Part shown: in pieces, positions 6,513-15,277 of the stretch | Layout: each line of letters begins with the position of its first letter | How positions within the stretch are numbered: position 1 is the stretch's first letter | Assembly (NCBI GenBank): GCA_021825365.1 | Contig: JAKAHR010000032.1 | Coordinates: forward strand, 1-38,625 | Direction: 5' to 3' | Source: Nitrospirota bacterium | Lineage (GTDB): Bacteria; Nitrospirota; Thermodesulfovibrionia; Thermodesulfovibrionales; UBA6898 | DNA length: 38,625 nt | Position numbers and translations under genes: made by a program | The notes under the pieces: generated by a model | What the model saw: only the letters and a program-made list of their open reading frames with translations | Told to the model about the DNA's origin: nothing | Database searches by the model: none

Positions 6513-7582
6513 TACAGGCAGCAAAGTACGTGCTGGGAATCCAGCCCTATGTGCCGGGAAAGCCGATTGAAGAACTCGAGCGGGAGCTGGGGATCTCGAA
6601 TTCCATCAAGCTCGCCTCAAACGAAAACCCCGTGGGTCCCTCCCCCGCCGCCCTGGCGGTCATCAGGGAATCCGTCGGAGACCTCAACCGCTACCCCGAC
6701 GGCGGCGGCTTTCACCTCAGGCAGGCGCTCTCGAAATCTCTGCAGGTTGCGGAGGACGAGCTGATACTCGGCAACGGGTCGAACGAACTCCTCGACATAG
6801 CCGCCCGCACCTTCATGAGGGACGGGGATGAGGCGGTCATGGCAACGCCCTCTTTTGTCGTCTACTTCATGGCAGCGCAGTCGGTGGGCGGCGTCTCGGT
6901 CCAGGTCCCTCTCGTCAACCACACGCACGACCTCAGGGCGATGGGCGATGCGGTAACGCCGAAGACGAAGATGATCTTCATCGCAAACCCCAACAACCCC
7001 ACCGGCACGATCAACGGGAAGAAGGAATTCGATGAGCTCGTGGCCCGTGTCTCCGACGACATCCTCGTCGTCGTGGATGAGGCGTACTACGAGTATGTGT
7101 CCGACAGCGGATACGCCGACAGCATGCAGCACTTCAGGGCAGGGAGGAATATCCTCATCCTGCGGACCTTCTCGAAGATTTACGGCCTTGCCGGGCTGCG
7201 CATAGGCTACGGCATCGGGCCCAGACAGGTCCTTTCCGACATGAACAGGCTGCGGGAGCCCTTCAATACCAATACGCTCGCACAGAAGGCGGCGGTGGCG
7301 GCCCTGTCGGACGCCGCGCATGTTCAGAGGTCGCGCCAGGTGAACGAGGAGGGCAAACAGTACCTTTACAGGGAATTGGCCGCCGTCGGCATGGCGTATG
7401 TGCCGACGCAGGCGAACTTCATCTACTTGCCGGTGGAGGATTCAAAGACCCTCTACGACGGGCTCCTGCGGAAGGGCGTCATCATCCGGCCGATGGGTCC
7501 CCGGGCCGTGCGGGTGACTATCGGCCTCCCTGAGGAAAACCGCAGATTCATCGATGCGCTGAAGGCGGTGGCCGGCAGGTAG
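6509..7582 (+). CDS. hisC: Histidinol-phosphate/aromatic aminotransferase
   Basis: This is a PLP-dependent class I/II aminotransferase of 357 residues, the normal HisC length. Visible motifs are SIKLASNENPVGPS near the N-terminus, GNGSNELLD, the substrate-loop FIANPNNPTG, VVVDEAYYEY, and the PLP-lysine segment RTFSKIYGLAGLRIGYG. Between pheA and aroF/tyrA, its likely job is amination of phenylpyruvate and hydroxyphenylpyruvate, possibly together with histidinol phosphate, as some HisC proteins do. No other histidine genes are in the window. The ATG overlaps the pheA stop. Confidence 0.9.
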   Translation: MIQAAKYVLGIQPYVPGKPIEELERELGISNSIKLASNENPVGPSPAALAVIRESVGDLNRYPDGGGFHLRQALSKSLQVAEDELILGNGSNELLDIAARTFMRDGDEAVMATPSFVVYFMAAQSVGGVSVQVPLVNHTHDLRAMGDAVTPKTKMIFIANPNNPTGTINGKKEFDELVARVSDDILVVVDEAYYEYVSDSGYADSMQHFRAGRNILILRTFSKIYGLAGLRIGYGIGPRQVLSDMNRLREPFNTNTLAQKAAVAALSDAAHVQRSRQVNEEGKQYLYRELAAVGMAYVPTQANFIYLPVEDSKTLYDGLLRKGVIIRPMGPRAVRVTIGLPEENRRFIDALKAVAGR

Positions 7583-7734
7583 TGTCCGCATGAATTGCCG
7601 GTAGCCGGAAGTTGCCGGAAATGCTTCGACCTGTTGGTGATTCCGGTTTGCTCTGCCCGCATCGGCAATGAGATGTTTCTGTCAATCATGAAGCGTTGCT
7701 CATTACATTAACTCATCACGAAAGTGAGGAATAG

Positions 7735-8760
7735 ATGGATATCATAGTTCTCAGACAGGATGCCACGGACGAGGACATCCGGCACATCATCAAGAAACTC
7801 GAAAGCCGGGGGCTGCAGGCCAACCTCTCGAAGGGCACGGAGATCACCATCATCGGCGTCATCGGTGATACCTCCAAGGTGACCGAGGAGGAAGAAGACG
7901 CCATCCGCGCCGCATCCGGTGTCGAGAACGTCGTCAGGATAGTCAAGCCCTACAAGCTCGCCAGCCGCGAGTTCCGGAAGGAGAACACCGAGATCACGGT
8001 GCGCGGCATCACCATCGGCGGGAAGAAGATACCCGTGATGGCCGGTCCATGCGCCGTCGAGAACAGGACCGTGCTCGGCTCGATCGCCGAAAAGGTGAAA
8101 GCGAGCGGGGCGACCTTTCTCAGGGGCGGCGCGTTCAAGCCCCGCACGTCGCCGTATGCCTTCCAGGGACTCGGCGAGGAGGGTCTCCGGTATCTGGCGG
8201 AGGCGAGGGACAAGACCGGGCTTCCGATCATCACCGAGGTGATGGACCCCCGGGATATCGAGGTCATCGCCGAATACACCGACATCATCCAGATCGGCGC
8301 CCGGAACATGCAGAACTTCAGACTCCTCCTCGAGGTGGGCTCGTCCCGCAAGCCGGTGATGCTCAAGAGGGGCCTCGCCTCGACGATAAAGGAATGGCTC
8401 ATGTCCGCCGAATATATCATGTCCCGCGGCAACCACAACGTGATCCTCTGCGAGCGCGGCATCAGGACCTTCGAGACGGCGACGAGGAACACGCTCGACC
8501 TGAGTGCCGTGCCGGTGCTCAAACAGCTCACCCATCTGCCGGTGGTGGTCGATCCCAGCCACGGGGTCGGCAAGCGGGATCTGGTCGCGCCGATGGCAAA
8601 GGCGGCGGTCGCCGCCGGAGCCGACGGCCTGATCATCGAGGTGCACACCAACCCGGAAGAGGCGATGTCCGACGGGGAACAGTCCCTGAAGCCGGACCAG
8701 TTCGAACGGCTCATGCGGGAGCTCAAACCCGTTGCAGCGGCCGTGGGAAGGGAGATCTGA
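7735..8760 (+). CDS. aroF: 3-deoxy-7-phosphoheptulonate (DAHP) synthase with N-terminal regulatory domain
   Basis: This enzyme makes the first shikimate-pathway intermediate from phosphoenolpyruvate and erythrose 4-phosphate. At 341 residues it has the short Thermotoga/Bacillus-type architecture. A ferredoxin-like (ACT-like) N-terminal domain of about 75 residues ([19 protein letters not shown]) precedes a TIM barrel with [48 protein letters not shown] and [12 protein letters not shown]. The N-terminal domain in such enzymes binds tyrosine or phenylalanine. The ATG has GAGG upstream. A 152-bp gap separates it from hisC, the largest in the operon, so an internal promoter is possible but none is clear. 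Confidence 0.95.
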   Translation: MDIIVLRQDATDEDIRHIIKKLESRGLQANLSKGTEITIIGVIGDTSKVTEEEEDAIRAASGVENVVRIVKPYKLASREFRKENTEITVRGITIGGKKIPVMAGPCAVENRTVLGSIAEKVKASGATFLRGGAFKPRTSPYAFQGLGEEGLRYLAEARDKTGLPIITEVMDPRDIEVIAEYTDIIQIGARNMQNFRLLLEVGSSRKPVMLKRGLASTIKEWLMSAEYIMSRGNHNVILCERGIRTFETATRNTLDLSAVPVLKQLTHLPVVVDPSHGVGKRDLVAPMAKAAVAAGADGLIIEVHTNPEEAMSDGEQSLKPDQFERLMRELKPVAAAVGREI

Positions 8761-8773
8761 GCGGCAGCCTGAA

Positions 8774-9619
8774 ATGTTCCACCGGATAGCCATCCTCGGA
8801 GTGGGTCTCATCGGCGCATCCTTTGCCCGCGCCGCACGGAAGCAGGGCCTCTGCCGGCATATCTCCGGATACGGCAGGAATGCGGAGAACCTCCGCAGGG
8901 CCCGGGCGATGGGGATCATCGACTCCTTCGAAGCAGACCCTGCAGCAGCCTGTGATGCGGCTGACCTCGTCCTGCTGTCGGCGCCTGTGGGCAGTTTCAC
9001 CGGCCTCGCCGGGAAGATCGCACCCGCACTGAAGAAGGGCGCCGTGGTGACCGACGCCGGAAGCGTCAAGGGCGGCCTCGTAGAACAGCTCGAAGACCTG
9101 ATGCCCCCGGGAGCGCACTTCATAGGGGCCCATCCCATAGCAGGGAGCGACCGCTCGGGCATCGACGCATCGCACGCTGAACTCTTCAAAGGCGCCCTGT
9201 GCATCATCACGCCGACAAGCCGTTCGGACCGGACTTCCCTGGATGCGGTCATCGCCCTGTGGGAGGGGATCGGCTGCCGGGTGGATCGGATGGACCCCTT
9301 CCGGCATGACCGCGTCTTTGCGGCGGTGAGCCACATGCCGCATATCGTCGCCTTCTCCCTCGTCAATGCGCTGCATAATCTCGACGAGGGGTTCATCGAG
9401 TATGCGGGCCAGGGATTCCGGGACACCACGAGGATCGCTGCGAGTTCGCCCGAGATCTGGCGCGACATCAGCATCAGCAACCGGGACAACCTGGTGGAGA
9501 TGATGCGGGCGGTCCGGAAGGAGTTCGATATCATCATGAGACACCTGGAGGCAGGAGACGCATCCGCCCTGGAAGAGGCATTCCGGAGGGCGCAGCAACT
9601 GAGGCAGGAGCTTGGATAG
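8774..9619 (+). CDS. tyrA: Prephenate dehydrogenase
   Basis: This enzyme oxidatively decarboxylates prephenate to 4-hydroxyphenylpyruvate for tyrosine synthesis using NAD(P). The 281 residues show an N-terminal Rossmann fold (IAILGVGLIGASFARAARK, GxGxxG at 9-14). These are followed by VVTDAGSVKG, GAHPIAGSDRSGIDA, VSHMPHIVAFSLV with the substrate-binding histidines, and GFRDTTRIAASSPEIW. No ACT domain is attached. The ATG lies 13 nt after the aroF stop. The ribosome site is weak, which suggests coupling to aroF. The end overlaps the aroA start by 8 nt. Confidence 0.93.
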   Translation: MFHRIAILGVGLIGASFARAARKQGLCRHISGYGRNAENLRRARAMGIIDSFEADPAAACDAADLVLLSAPVGSFTGLAGKIAPALKKGAVVTDAGSVKGGLVEQLEDLMPPGAHFIGAHPIAGSDRSGIDASHAELFKGALCIITPTSRSDRTSLDAVIALWEGIGCRVDRMDPFRHDRVFAAVSHMPHIVAFSLVNALHNLDEGFIEYAGQGFRDTTRIAASSPEIWRDISISNRDNLVEMMRAVRKEFDIIMRHLEAGDASALEEAFRRAQQLRQELG

Positions 9620-10901
9620 CATACAGATCAGCCCTGCCGGGTCGCTCAAAGGCGAATTCTCCTCGCCTCCCGACAAATCCATTTCCCACCGTGCGGTCAT
9701 GTTCTCCTCCCTTGCAAAAGGGAGGAGCGTGGTGAAGAACTTCCTCCGGGCGCAGGATACGGAAAGCACCATGAACGCCTTCAGGACCCTCGGCGTGGCG
9801 ATCGACGACAGGCGCGATACCCTCCTGATAGACGGCAGGGGGCTCCACGGCCTTACCGAAGCTCCTGATGTGATCGACTGCAGGAATTCCGGCACCACGA
9901 TCCGGCTCATCTCGGGAGTGCTGGCAGGCAATCCCTTCTTCTCGGTCCTGACCGGAGACGAATCCCTGAGGTCGCGACCGATGGGCCGGGTGATAAAGCC
10001 CCTCAGGTTGATGGGCGCCGATATCGGGGCGCGGTCAGAGGACCGCTATCCGCCCCTGGCCATCCGGGGCGGCCGCCTCACCGGTATTACCTACGAGATG
10101 CCGATCGCAAGCGCACAGGTGAAATCGTCCGTCATCCTGGCGGGTCTGTACGCGGAGGGTGAAACGGTTGTTGTTGAACCGGCAAGATCAAGGGACCACA
10201 CGGAGCGGATGCTGCCTGCGTTTGGAGCGGACATCGTTGTGGATGGTCTGGCGGTGCGGGTACGGCCGGGATCGGAACTGCTGGCCCGGGAGACCGAGGT
10301 CCCGGGGGATTTCTCCTCAGCCGCATTCTTTATCATCGCCGCTCTCATTACGCCCGGGTCAGAGATCCTGGCGCGCAACGTGGGGATGAACCCCACGAGG
10401 ACCGGCCTCCTGCAGGCCCTCGGGAAGATGGGCGCCGGGGTCACGATACTCAACAGGCGAGAGGTCTCGGGCGAGCCGGTAGCGGACATCCTCTGCAGGG
10501 GCGGAGCACACCTGAGGGCGACGGACATAGCAGGGGAGGATATCCCCGCGCTGATCGATGAATTCCCCGTCCTCTGCGTCGCCGCCGCCTATGCGGAAGG
10601 CACGACCACCATCCGCGGGGCCGGGGAATTGCGGGTAAAGGAGTCGGACCGCATCAAGTCCATGGCAACGGAACTGGGAAAGATGGGGGCCTCTGTCGAG
10701 GAATTCCCCGACGGCCTGAGCATCACCGGAACCGGCAGGCTGAGAGGGGCTGTGGTCGAAAGCCATGGCGACCACCGCATCGCGATGTCGATGGCGGTGG
10801 CGGGACTGGCTGCGCAGGGTTCGACGACGATCAACGGCGCCGCGGCTGTCGGCATCTCCTTCCCCGCCTTCTTCGATACCATCCGGAGGCTTACGGCGTG
10901 A
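9612..10901 (+). CDS. aroA: 5-enolpyruvylshikimate-3-phosphate synthase
   Basis: The sixth shikimate-pathway step joins shikimate 3-phosphate and phosphoenolpyruvate. The 429 residues carry the family motifs PPDKSISHRAVMFSSLA, DCRNSGTTIRLI, RSRPMGRVI, ASAQVKSSVILAGL, RSRDHTERML, DFSSAAFFI, DEFPVLCVAAA, RVKESDRI and HGDHRIAM. The start is TTG at 9612, inside the tyrA coding end, with GAGG upstream. It is supported because the conserved N-terminus (IQISPAGSLKGE) begins at once and no ATG or GTG exists before the PPDKS motif. The stop overlaps the cmk start. Confidence 0.95.
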   Translation: MDSIQISPAGSLKGEFSSPPDKSISHRAVMFSSLAKGRSVVKNFLRAQDTESTMNAFRTLGVAIDDRRDTLLIDGRGLHGLTEAPDVIDCRNSGTTIRLISGVLAGNPFFSVLTGDESLRSRPMGRVIKPLRLMGADIGARSEDRYPPLAIRGGRLTGITYEMPIASAQVKSSVILAGLYAEGETVVVEPARSRDHTERMLPAFGADIVVDGLAVRVRPGSELLARETEVPGDFSSAAFFIIAALITPGSEILARNVGMNPTRTGLLQALGKMGAGVTILNRREVSGEPVADILCRGGAHLRATDIAGEDIPALIDEFPVLCVAAAYAEGTTTIRGAGELRVKESDRIKSMATELGKMGASVEEFPDGLSITGTGRLRGAVVESHGDHRIAMSMAVAGLAAQGSTTINGAAAVGISFPAFFDTIRRLTA

Positions 10902-11551
10902 GACGGGTGATCGCCATCGACGGGCCTTCGGGAGCCGGCAAGAGCACCATCGCAAGGGCCATCGCACAGGATATGGGGTTCGATTACCTTGATACAGGGG
11001 CGCTCTATCGGGCTATCGGGCTTCACCTGGTGAGACGCGGGTTGGACGAGAAAGCGGCGGACGGGACGGTTGAGGCTGCTCTCGATTCCGCGCGGGTGGA
11101 ATTCAGGGAGGGTAAGGTCTTCCTCAACGGCGCGGACGTATCCGGGGAGATCAGGACGCCCGAGGCGGGTCATTATGCCTCCGTCTTTTCCGCGCGGGAG
11201 CCGGTGCGGAGGTTCCTGCTCGGAATACAGAGGGACGCGGCACGGAAGGCCGATCTCGTCGCCGAGGGCAGGGATATGACGACCGTCGTCTTTCCGGACG
11301 CCTTCGTGAAGATATATCTCGACGCCTCGGTAGAAGAGCGGGCGAGGCGGAGGACCCTTGAACTGGCCGCGAAAGGGTTCCCGGTTGATGAGGGCCGCAT
11401 CAGACAGGAGATCCGGGAGCGGGATGAGCGGGACTCGACCAGGGCGATCGCCCCTCTGCGGAGGGCGGACGATGCCCTGTATATCGATTCATCCGGTTGC
11501 GGCAGGGAAGAGGTGCTCGGGAAGGTACTCGGGATAATCAGAAGGGTATGA
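10898..11551 (+). CDS. cmk: Cytidylate kinase
   Basis: This enzyme phosphorylates CMP/dCMP with ATP. The 217 residues contain the P-loop GPSGAGKST (8-16), DYLDTGALYRA, the Cmk-specific NMP domain, GRDMTTVVFPDA, and a lid with EERARRR and RDERDSTRAIAPL. The GTG start overlaps the aroA stop (GTGA), and the stop overlaps the ispH start (ATGA), so translation is coupled on both sides. The order aroA-cmk-ispH-rpsA recurs in several bacterial lineages. Confidence 0.95.
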   Translation: MRRVIAIDGPSGAGKSTIARAIAQDMGFDYLDTGALYRAIGLHLVRRGLDEKAADGTVEAALDSARVEFREGKVFLNGADVSGEIRTPEAGHYASVFSAREPVRRFLLGIQRDAARKADLVAEGRDMTTVVFPDAFVKIYLDASVEERARRRTLELAAKGFPVDEGRIRQEIRERDERDSTRAIAPLRRADDALYIDSSGCGREEVLGKVLGIIRRV

Positions 11552-12474
11552 GCACAGCAAAGAAGAGACGGAAAACATCAGGGAAAAAGACGGTGAAGAG
11601 AGGTCCGTCCCGCGGATTCGAGGTGCTGGTTGCGAAGCGGGCCGGTTTCTGCTTCGGCGTAAAGCGGGCGATGGATATCGCCTTCTCGATGGCGAACGAA
11701 GGGCAGAAAGGTGTCTATACGCTCGGCCCGATCATCCATAATCCGCAGGTGATCGAAAAGCTGCGCAGCAGCGGCGTCTCGCCGGTTGACGTCGGGCAGG
11801 TCCGCAAGAGGGGCATCAGGACGTTGATTATCAGGACCCACGGCATCCCCCGCCAGCTGTGTGACACGATTTCCGCGGGCGGCTGCCGGGTCGTTGACGC
11901 AACCTGCCCGTTTGTGAAAAAAGCTCAGCATTATGCTAAACTTCTTAATGAAAACGGCTACCAGGTGGTTATCGTCGGCGACAGCCAGCACCCTGAGGTG
12001 AAGGGGATCATGAGCTATGCCGGCGACGACGTTGTCGTGGTGGACGGGAATTCGCCGGTGCAGGGGCTCAGCTCAAAGGTGGGAATCATCGTCCAGACAA
12101 CGCAGCCCGTCGAGGCCCTCAAGAGGGTGCTCTCCAGCGTCATCGAGGTGGCGAAGGAGGTCAAGGTCTACAATACCATCTGCAACTCGACCGCCCTGCG
12201 GCTGAGAGAGACCGAGTCGATGGCGCGCAAGGCCGACCTGATGGTCGTGGTGGGCGGCCGGAACAGCGCAAACACCACGCAGCTCGCCAATCTCTGCAGG
12301 TCCCTTGACGTGCGGACACACCATATAGAAACCGCGGATGAGATCAGGGACTCCTGGTTCAGGGGCTGCCGGAAGGTGGGCATCACCGCAGGCGCCTCGA
12401 CACCCGACTGGATCATCGCAGAGGTGGAGAAGAGAATAAGATACAGAGGAGGGGCATCCCGTAATGGAACTTAA
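11548..12474 (+). CDS. ispH: 4-hydroxy-3-methylbut-2-enyl diphosphate reductase
   Basis: The last enzyme of the MEP pathway makes IPP and DMAPP with a [4Fe-4S] cluster. The three cluster cysteines lie in AGFCFGVKRAM, VVDATCPFVKKAQ and YNTICNSTALR. Substrate histidines are in GPIIHNPQV, RTHGIPRQ and DSQHPEVKG; VVVGGRNSANTTQL and SWFRG are also present. The 308 residues include an unusual N-terminal tail of about 20 lysine/arginine-rich residues (STAKKRRKTSGKKTVKRG) before the conserved domain. The ATG overlaps the cmk stop, and the end overlaps rpsA by 11 nt. Confidence 0.95.
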   Translation: MSTAKKRRKTSGKKTVKRGPSRGFEVLVAKRAGFCFGVKRAMDIAFSMANEGQKGVYTLGPIIHNPQVIEKLRSSGVSPVDVGQVRKRGIRTLIIRTHGIPRQLCDTISAGGCRVVDATCPFVKKAQHYAKLLNENGYQVVIVGDSQHPEVKGIMSYAGDDVVVVDGNSPVQGLSSKVGIIVQTTQPVEALKRVLSSVIEVAKEVKVYNTICNSTALRLRETESMARKADLMVVVGGRNSANTTQLANLCRSLDVRTHHIETADEIRDSWFRGCRKVGITAGASTPDWIIAEVEKRIRYRGGASRNGT

Positions 12475-14035
12475 CAACGATATGGAAAAGCTCTATGCAG
12501 AGACGTTCCACACCATCGAGGAAGGATCGATACTCCCGGGGAAGATCCTCGCCGTCAAGCAGGACGGGGTGATCGTGGACATCGGATACAAGTCCGAGGG
12601 TTTTATCCATATCGATGAGTTCACCCCCGAAGAAATCGCCGGCCTCAAACCCGGCGACATGATCGACGTCTTCGTGGTGAGCCTGCGGGATTCCGAGGGT
12701 GTCATCAGGCTCTCGAAAGAGAGGGCCTCCAAGATCCGGGTGTGGGATGTCCTGGAGAAGGCTGCCCAGGAAGGCTCCCCGGTCGAGGGAGTGATCACCG
12801 AAAAGACGAAGGGAGGCCTCACCGTCGATGTGGGGGGCGTCAGGGCGTTCCTCCCCGGCTCGCAGGTCGACATACGGGTGGTCAAGGACCTCGACAGCCT
12901 CATCGGCAGGAAGATGTCCTTCCGCGTCCTGAAGATCAACAACAAGCGTTCCAATATCATCGTCTCGCGGCGGGCGATCCTCGAAGAGGACCGCGCCCGG
13001 AAGAAGGTCGAGATCATCGGCAAGATACGCGAAGGCGCTGTCCTGGAAGGCATGGTGAAAAACATCACCGACTACGGGGTCTTCGTCGACCTGGGCGGCA
13101 TCGACGGGCTCCTGCACATATCCGACATCTCCTGGGGGAGGATATCCCACCCCTCGGAGTTTTTCGCGATCGGCGACACGATCGAGGTGATGATCCTCAA
13201 GTACGACGAGGGGACCGAACGGGTCACCCTGGGATACAAGCAGAAGAACCCCGACCCGTGGGCGAATGTGCTCGAGAAATTCCCCGCCGGCATGCATGTC
13301 AGGGGCAAGATCGTGAGCATCACCGACTACGGGGCATTCGTCGAGCTGGAGCCGGGTCTCGAAGGTCTCGTCCATATCTCTGAGATAGACTGGGCGCCCA
13401 AGATGAAGCACCCCTCCAAACACCTCACCATCGGCGAGACGGTCGATGCGGTCGTCCTGCGGGTGGACAAGGAGGAGCGGAAACTCTCCCTGAGCATTAA
13501 ACAGACGAAGCCGAGCCCCTGGCAGCTGATCGGCCAGAATTACCAGGTGGGCCAGCGGATCTCCGGCAGGGTGAAGAGCCTTACCGACTTCGGCGCCTTT
13601 GTCGGCCTTCCCGAAGGCGTTGACGGCCTCATCCACATATCAGACCTTTCCTGGACAAAGCACATCAAGCACCCCTCCGAGATCCTCAAGAAGGGCCAGA
13701 AGGTCGACGTCATCATTCTCAATATCGATTCCGAGCACGAGAAGATGGCCCTCGGCCTCAAGCAACTGGAACCGGACCCGTGGATCGAGGCGATCCCCTC
13801 CACCTTCAAGCTCGGCATGGAGGTCCAGGGCAAGGTCCTCAGGCTTACGGATTTCGGCATCTTCGCCGAGCTGGAGGGCGGCGTCGAGGGGCTCATCTAC
13901 TCCTCCGAGGTGGTACAGCCGGCCGGGGGAGAAGAGCTCAAGGAAGGGGATGCCGTCAGGGCGCGCATCATCAAGGTGGACCTTGAGGAGCGCAAGATCG
14001 GGCTGAGCATGAAGAACCTCAAGCGGGCTGACTGA
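12464..14035 (+). CDS. rpsA: 30S ribosomal protein S1
   Basis: This RNA-binding ribosomal protein recruits mRNA to the 30S subunit. The 523 residues contain six S1 (OB-fold) repeats at about 20-90, 103-170, 190-260, 275-345, 360-432 and 448-516. Repeats 3-5 have the classic pattern (TDYGVFVDLGGIDGLLHISDISW, split as TDYGVFVDLGG and GLLHISDISW; TDYGAFVELEPGLEGLVHIS; TDFGAFVGLPEGVDGLIHIS). It is slightly shorter than the Escherichia protein but keeps all six repeats. The ATG at 12464 has GAGG upstream inside the ispH end. The stop TGA shares its last A with the sppA ATG. Confidence 0.95.
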   Translation: MELNNDMEKLYAETFHTIEEGSILPGKILAVKQDGVIVDIGYKSEGFIHIDEFTPEEIAGLKPGDMIDVFVVSLRDSEGVIRLSKERASKIRVWDVLEKAAQEGSPVEGVITEKTKGGLTVDVGGVRAFLPGSQVDIRVVKDLDSLIGRKMSFRVLKINNKRSNIIVSRRAILEEDRARKKVEIIGKIREGAVLEGMVKNITDYGVFVDLGGIDGLLHISDISWGRISHPSEFFAIGDTIEVMILKYDEGTERVTLGYKQKNPDPWANVLEKFPAGMHVRGKIVSITDYGAFVELEPGLEGLVHISEIDWAPKMKHPSKHLTIGETVDAVVLRVDKEERKLSLSIKQTKPSPWQLIGQNYQVGQRISGRVKSLTDFGAFVGLPEGVDGLIHISDLSWTKHIKHPSEILKKGQKVDVIILNIDSEHEKMALGLKQLEPDPWIEAIPSTFKLGMEVQGKVLRLTDFGIFAELEGGVEGLIYSSEVVQPAGGEELKEGDAVRARIIKVDLEERKIGLSMKNLKRAD

Positions 14036-14883
14036 TGAAAAAGATCTGTATCGCGCTTACCATCCTCGTCCTCGTCCTGCTCGTCGTCAGTTTCGCCTTC
14101 ACGCTCCTCCAGAAGAGCGTCCCCCTCACCAGCAAGGTCGCCCTGATCAGGATCGAGGGGCCCATCATCGATTCGAAGAACGCGGTTGACGAAATAAAGG
14201 AGTATGTCAAGGACGCCTCGGTCAAGGCGATCGTCCTGAGGATCGACAGCCCCGGCGGGGCGGTCGCCCCCTCGCAGGAGATCTACGCCGAGGTGAAGAA
14301 GGCGGTCGCCAGCAAGAAGGTCGTCGTCTCCATGGGATCGGTGGCAGCCTCGGGCGGCTACTACATCGCCTGCCCCGCGACCACGATCATCGCCAATCCC
14401 GGCACGCTCACCGGCTCGATCGGCGTCATCATGGAGATACCCAACATCGAGGGGCTGATGAGCAAGATCGGCATCAGGACCGAGGTGATCAAGTCCGGCG
14501 ACAACAAGGACATCGGCTCTATGTTCAGGACGATGAAGAAGGAGGAGCGGGAGCTCCTCCAGGGCGTGATGGACAATGTCCACGACCAGTTCATCAGGGC
14601 GGTCGCCGAGGGCAGGAAGATGAAGATCGAAGACGTGCGCAAGATCGCGGACGGCAGGATCTTCACCGGGGAACAGGCGACGGCCAACGGCCTGGTCAAC
14701 GAACTGGGCACCCTCGATGACGCAGTCAGGGCGGCCGGGAAGCTCGCCGGCATCAAGGATGAGCCCGAGGTCGTCACGAAGAAAGAGAAGCTCTCTTTCA
14801 TCGACCTGCTCAGGAACAAGTTTCCGCGGGAGATCACCGACGTCTTTCCGACGGTTAAGATAAAATATCTCTATGCACCCTAA
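14035..14883 (+). CDS. sppA: Signal peptide peptidase SppA (36-kDa type)
   Basis: This membrane-bound serine protease degrades cleaved signal peptides. The 282 residues start with one membrane anchor (IALTILVLVLLVVSFAFTLL). The peptidase S49 fold follows, with LRIDSPGGAVAPSQEI, the nucleophile Ser106 in GSVAASGGYYIA, TLTGSIGVI, and the likely general-base Lys158 in KSGDNKDIGSM. The Ser-Lys spacing of 52 matches the Bacillus enzyme. This is the short single-domain form, half the length of the Escherichia protein. It is coupled to rpsA by a one-nucleotide overlap and followed 12 nt later by the IHF/HU gene. Confidence 0.93.
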   Translation: MKKICIALTILVLVLLVVSFAFTLLQKSVPLTSKVALIRIEGPIIDSKNAVDEIKEYVKDASVKAIVLRIDSPGGAVAPSQEIYAEVKKAVASKKVVVSMGSVAASGGYYIACPATTIIANPGTLTGSIGVIMEIPNIEGLMSKIGIRTEVIKSGDNKDIGSMFRTMKKEERELLQGVMDNVHDQFIRAVAEGRKMKIEDVRKIADGRIFTGEQATANGLVNELGTLDDAVRAAGKLAGIKDEPEVVTKKEKLSFIDLLRNKFPREITDVFPTVKIKYLYAP

Positions 14884-14895
14884 GGAGGAGGTTTT

Positions 14896-15183
14896 ATGAC
14901 GAAGTCAGTGCTGATCGAGAAGGTCTCTGAAAAGGTCGAGGGGCTGACGAGAAACCAGACCGAGATCGTGGTGGACACGGTCTTCGACAGCATCAAGAAG
15001 GCCCTCATGACCGGCGAGAAGATAGAGATACGGGGCTTCGGCAACTTCAGGCTCAAGACGAGGAACCCGCGCAAGGCCCGCAACCCCAAGACCGGCGAGA
15101 GCGTTGACGTGCCGGGCAAGAGGGTCCTCTACTTCAAGGTCGGCAAGGCCCTGAAAGAGGCATTGAACTCATCTGATCAGTAG
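14896..15183 (+). CDS. IHF/HU-family DNA-binding protein
   Basis: This nucleoid-associated DNA-bending protein of 95 residues has the HU/IHF fold. It has an N-terminal helical dimerisation region (KSVLIEKVSEKVEGLTRNQ), IEIRGFGNFRLKTRNPRKARNP with the DNA-intercalating arm RNPKTGE, and FKVGKALKEAL at the end. The TRNQTE start and the RKARNPKTGE arm resemble IHF subunits more than HU, but the subunit cannot be assigned by eye. A strong AAGGAGG lies six nt before the ATG. It is the last gene of the operon; a terminator follows 25 nt after the stop. Confidence 0.92.
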   Translation: MTKSVLIEKVSEKVEGLTRNQTEIVVDTVFDSIKKALMTGEKIEIRGFGNFRLKTRNPRKARNPKTGESVDVPGKRVLYFKVGKALKEALNSSDQ

Positions 15184-15208
15184 GCACGCGGCAGCGATAT
15201 GCGTGACA

Positions 15209-15238
15209 GGCGGCAGGCATGTACTGCCGCCTTTTTTT
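15209..15238 (+). terminator. Rho-independent terminator of the aromatic/rpsA operon
   Basis: GGCGGCAG and CTGCCGCC form a perfect 8-bp stem with a 7-nt loop (15209-15231), followed by seven T residues (15232-15238). Confidence 0.92.
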
Positions 15239-15242
15239 CGCC

Positions 15243-15271
15243 TTGACTTCTGCTCCCCGGACGGATAGAAT
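15243..15271 (+). promoter_or_regulatory. Sigma-70-type promoter placing transcription start at the response-regulator ATG
   Basis: TTGACT (15243-15248), a 17-nt spacer and TAGAAT (15266-15271) lie so close to the ATG at 15278 that the expected start site coincides with the start codon. There is no Shine-Dalgarno sequence between them. Confidence 0.6.
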
Positions 15272-15277
15272 CTCCCC

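Noticed and set aside
7583..7734. Repeated ccgg/gccgg words in the hisC-aroF gap
   Set aside because: Short words such as gccggtagccgg and ttgccgg are expected by chance in GC-rich DNA, and I could not build a stable regulatory structure.
7708..9931. Long minus-strand frames opposite aroF and tyrA
   Set aside because: These are opposite clearly conserved aromatic-pathway genes, with no ribosome sites and no recognisable motifs.
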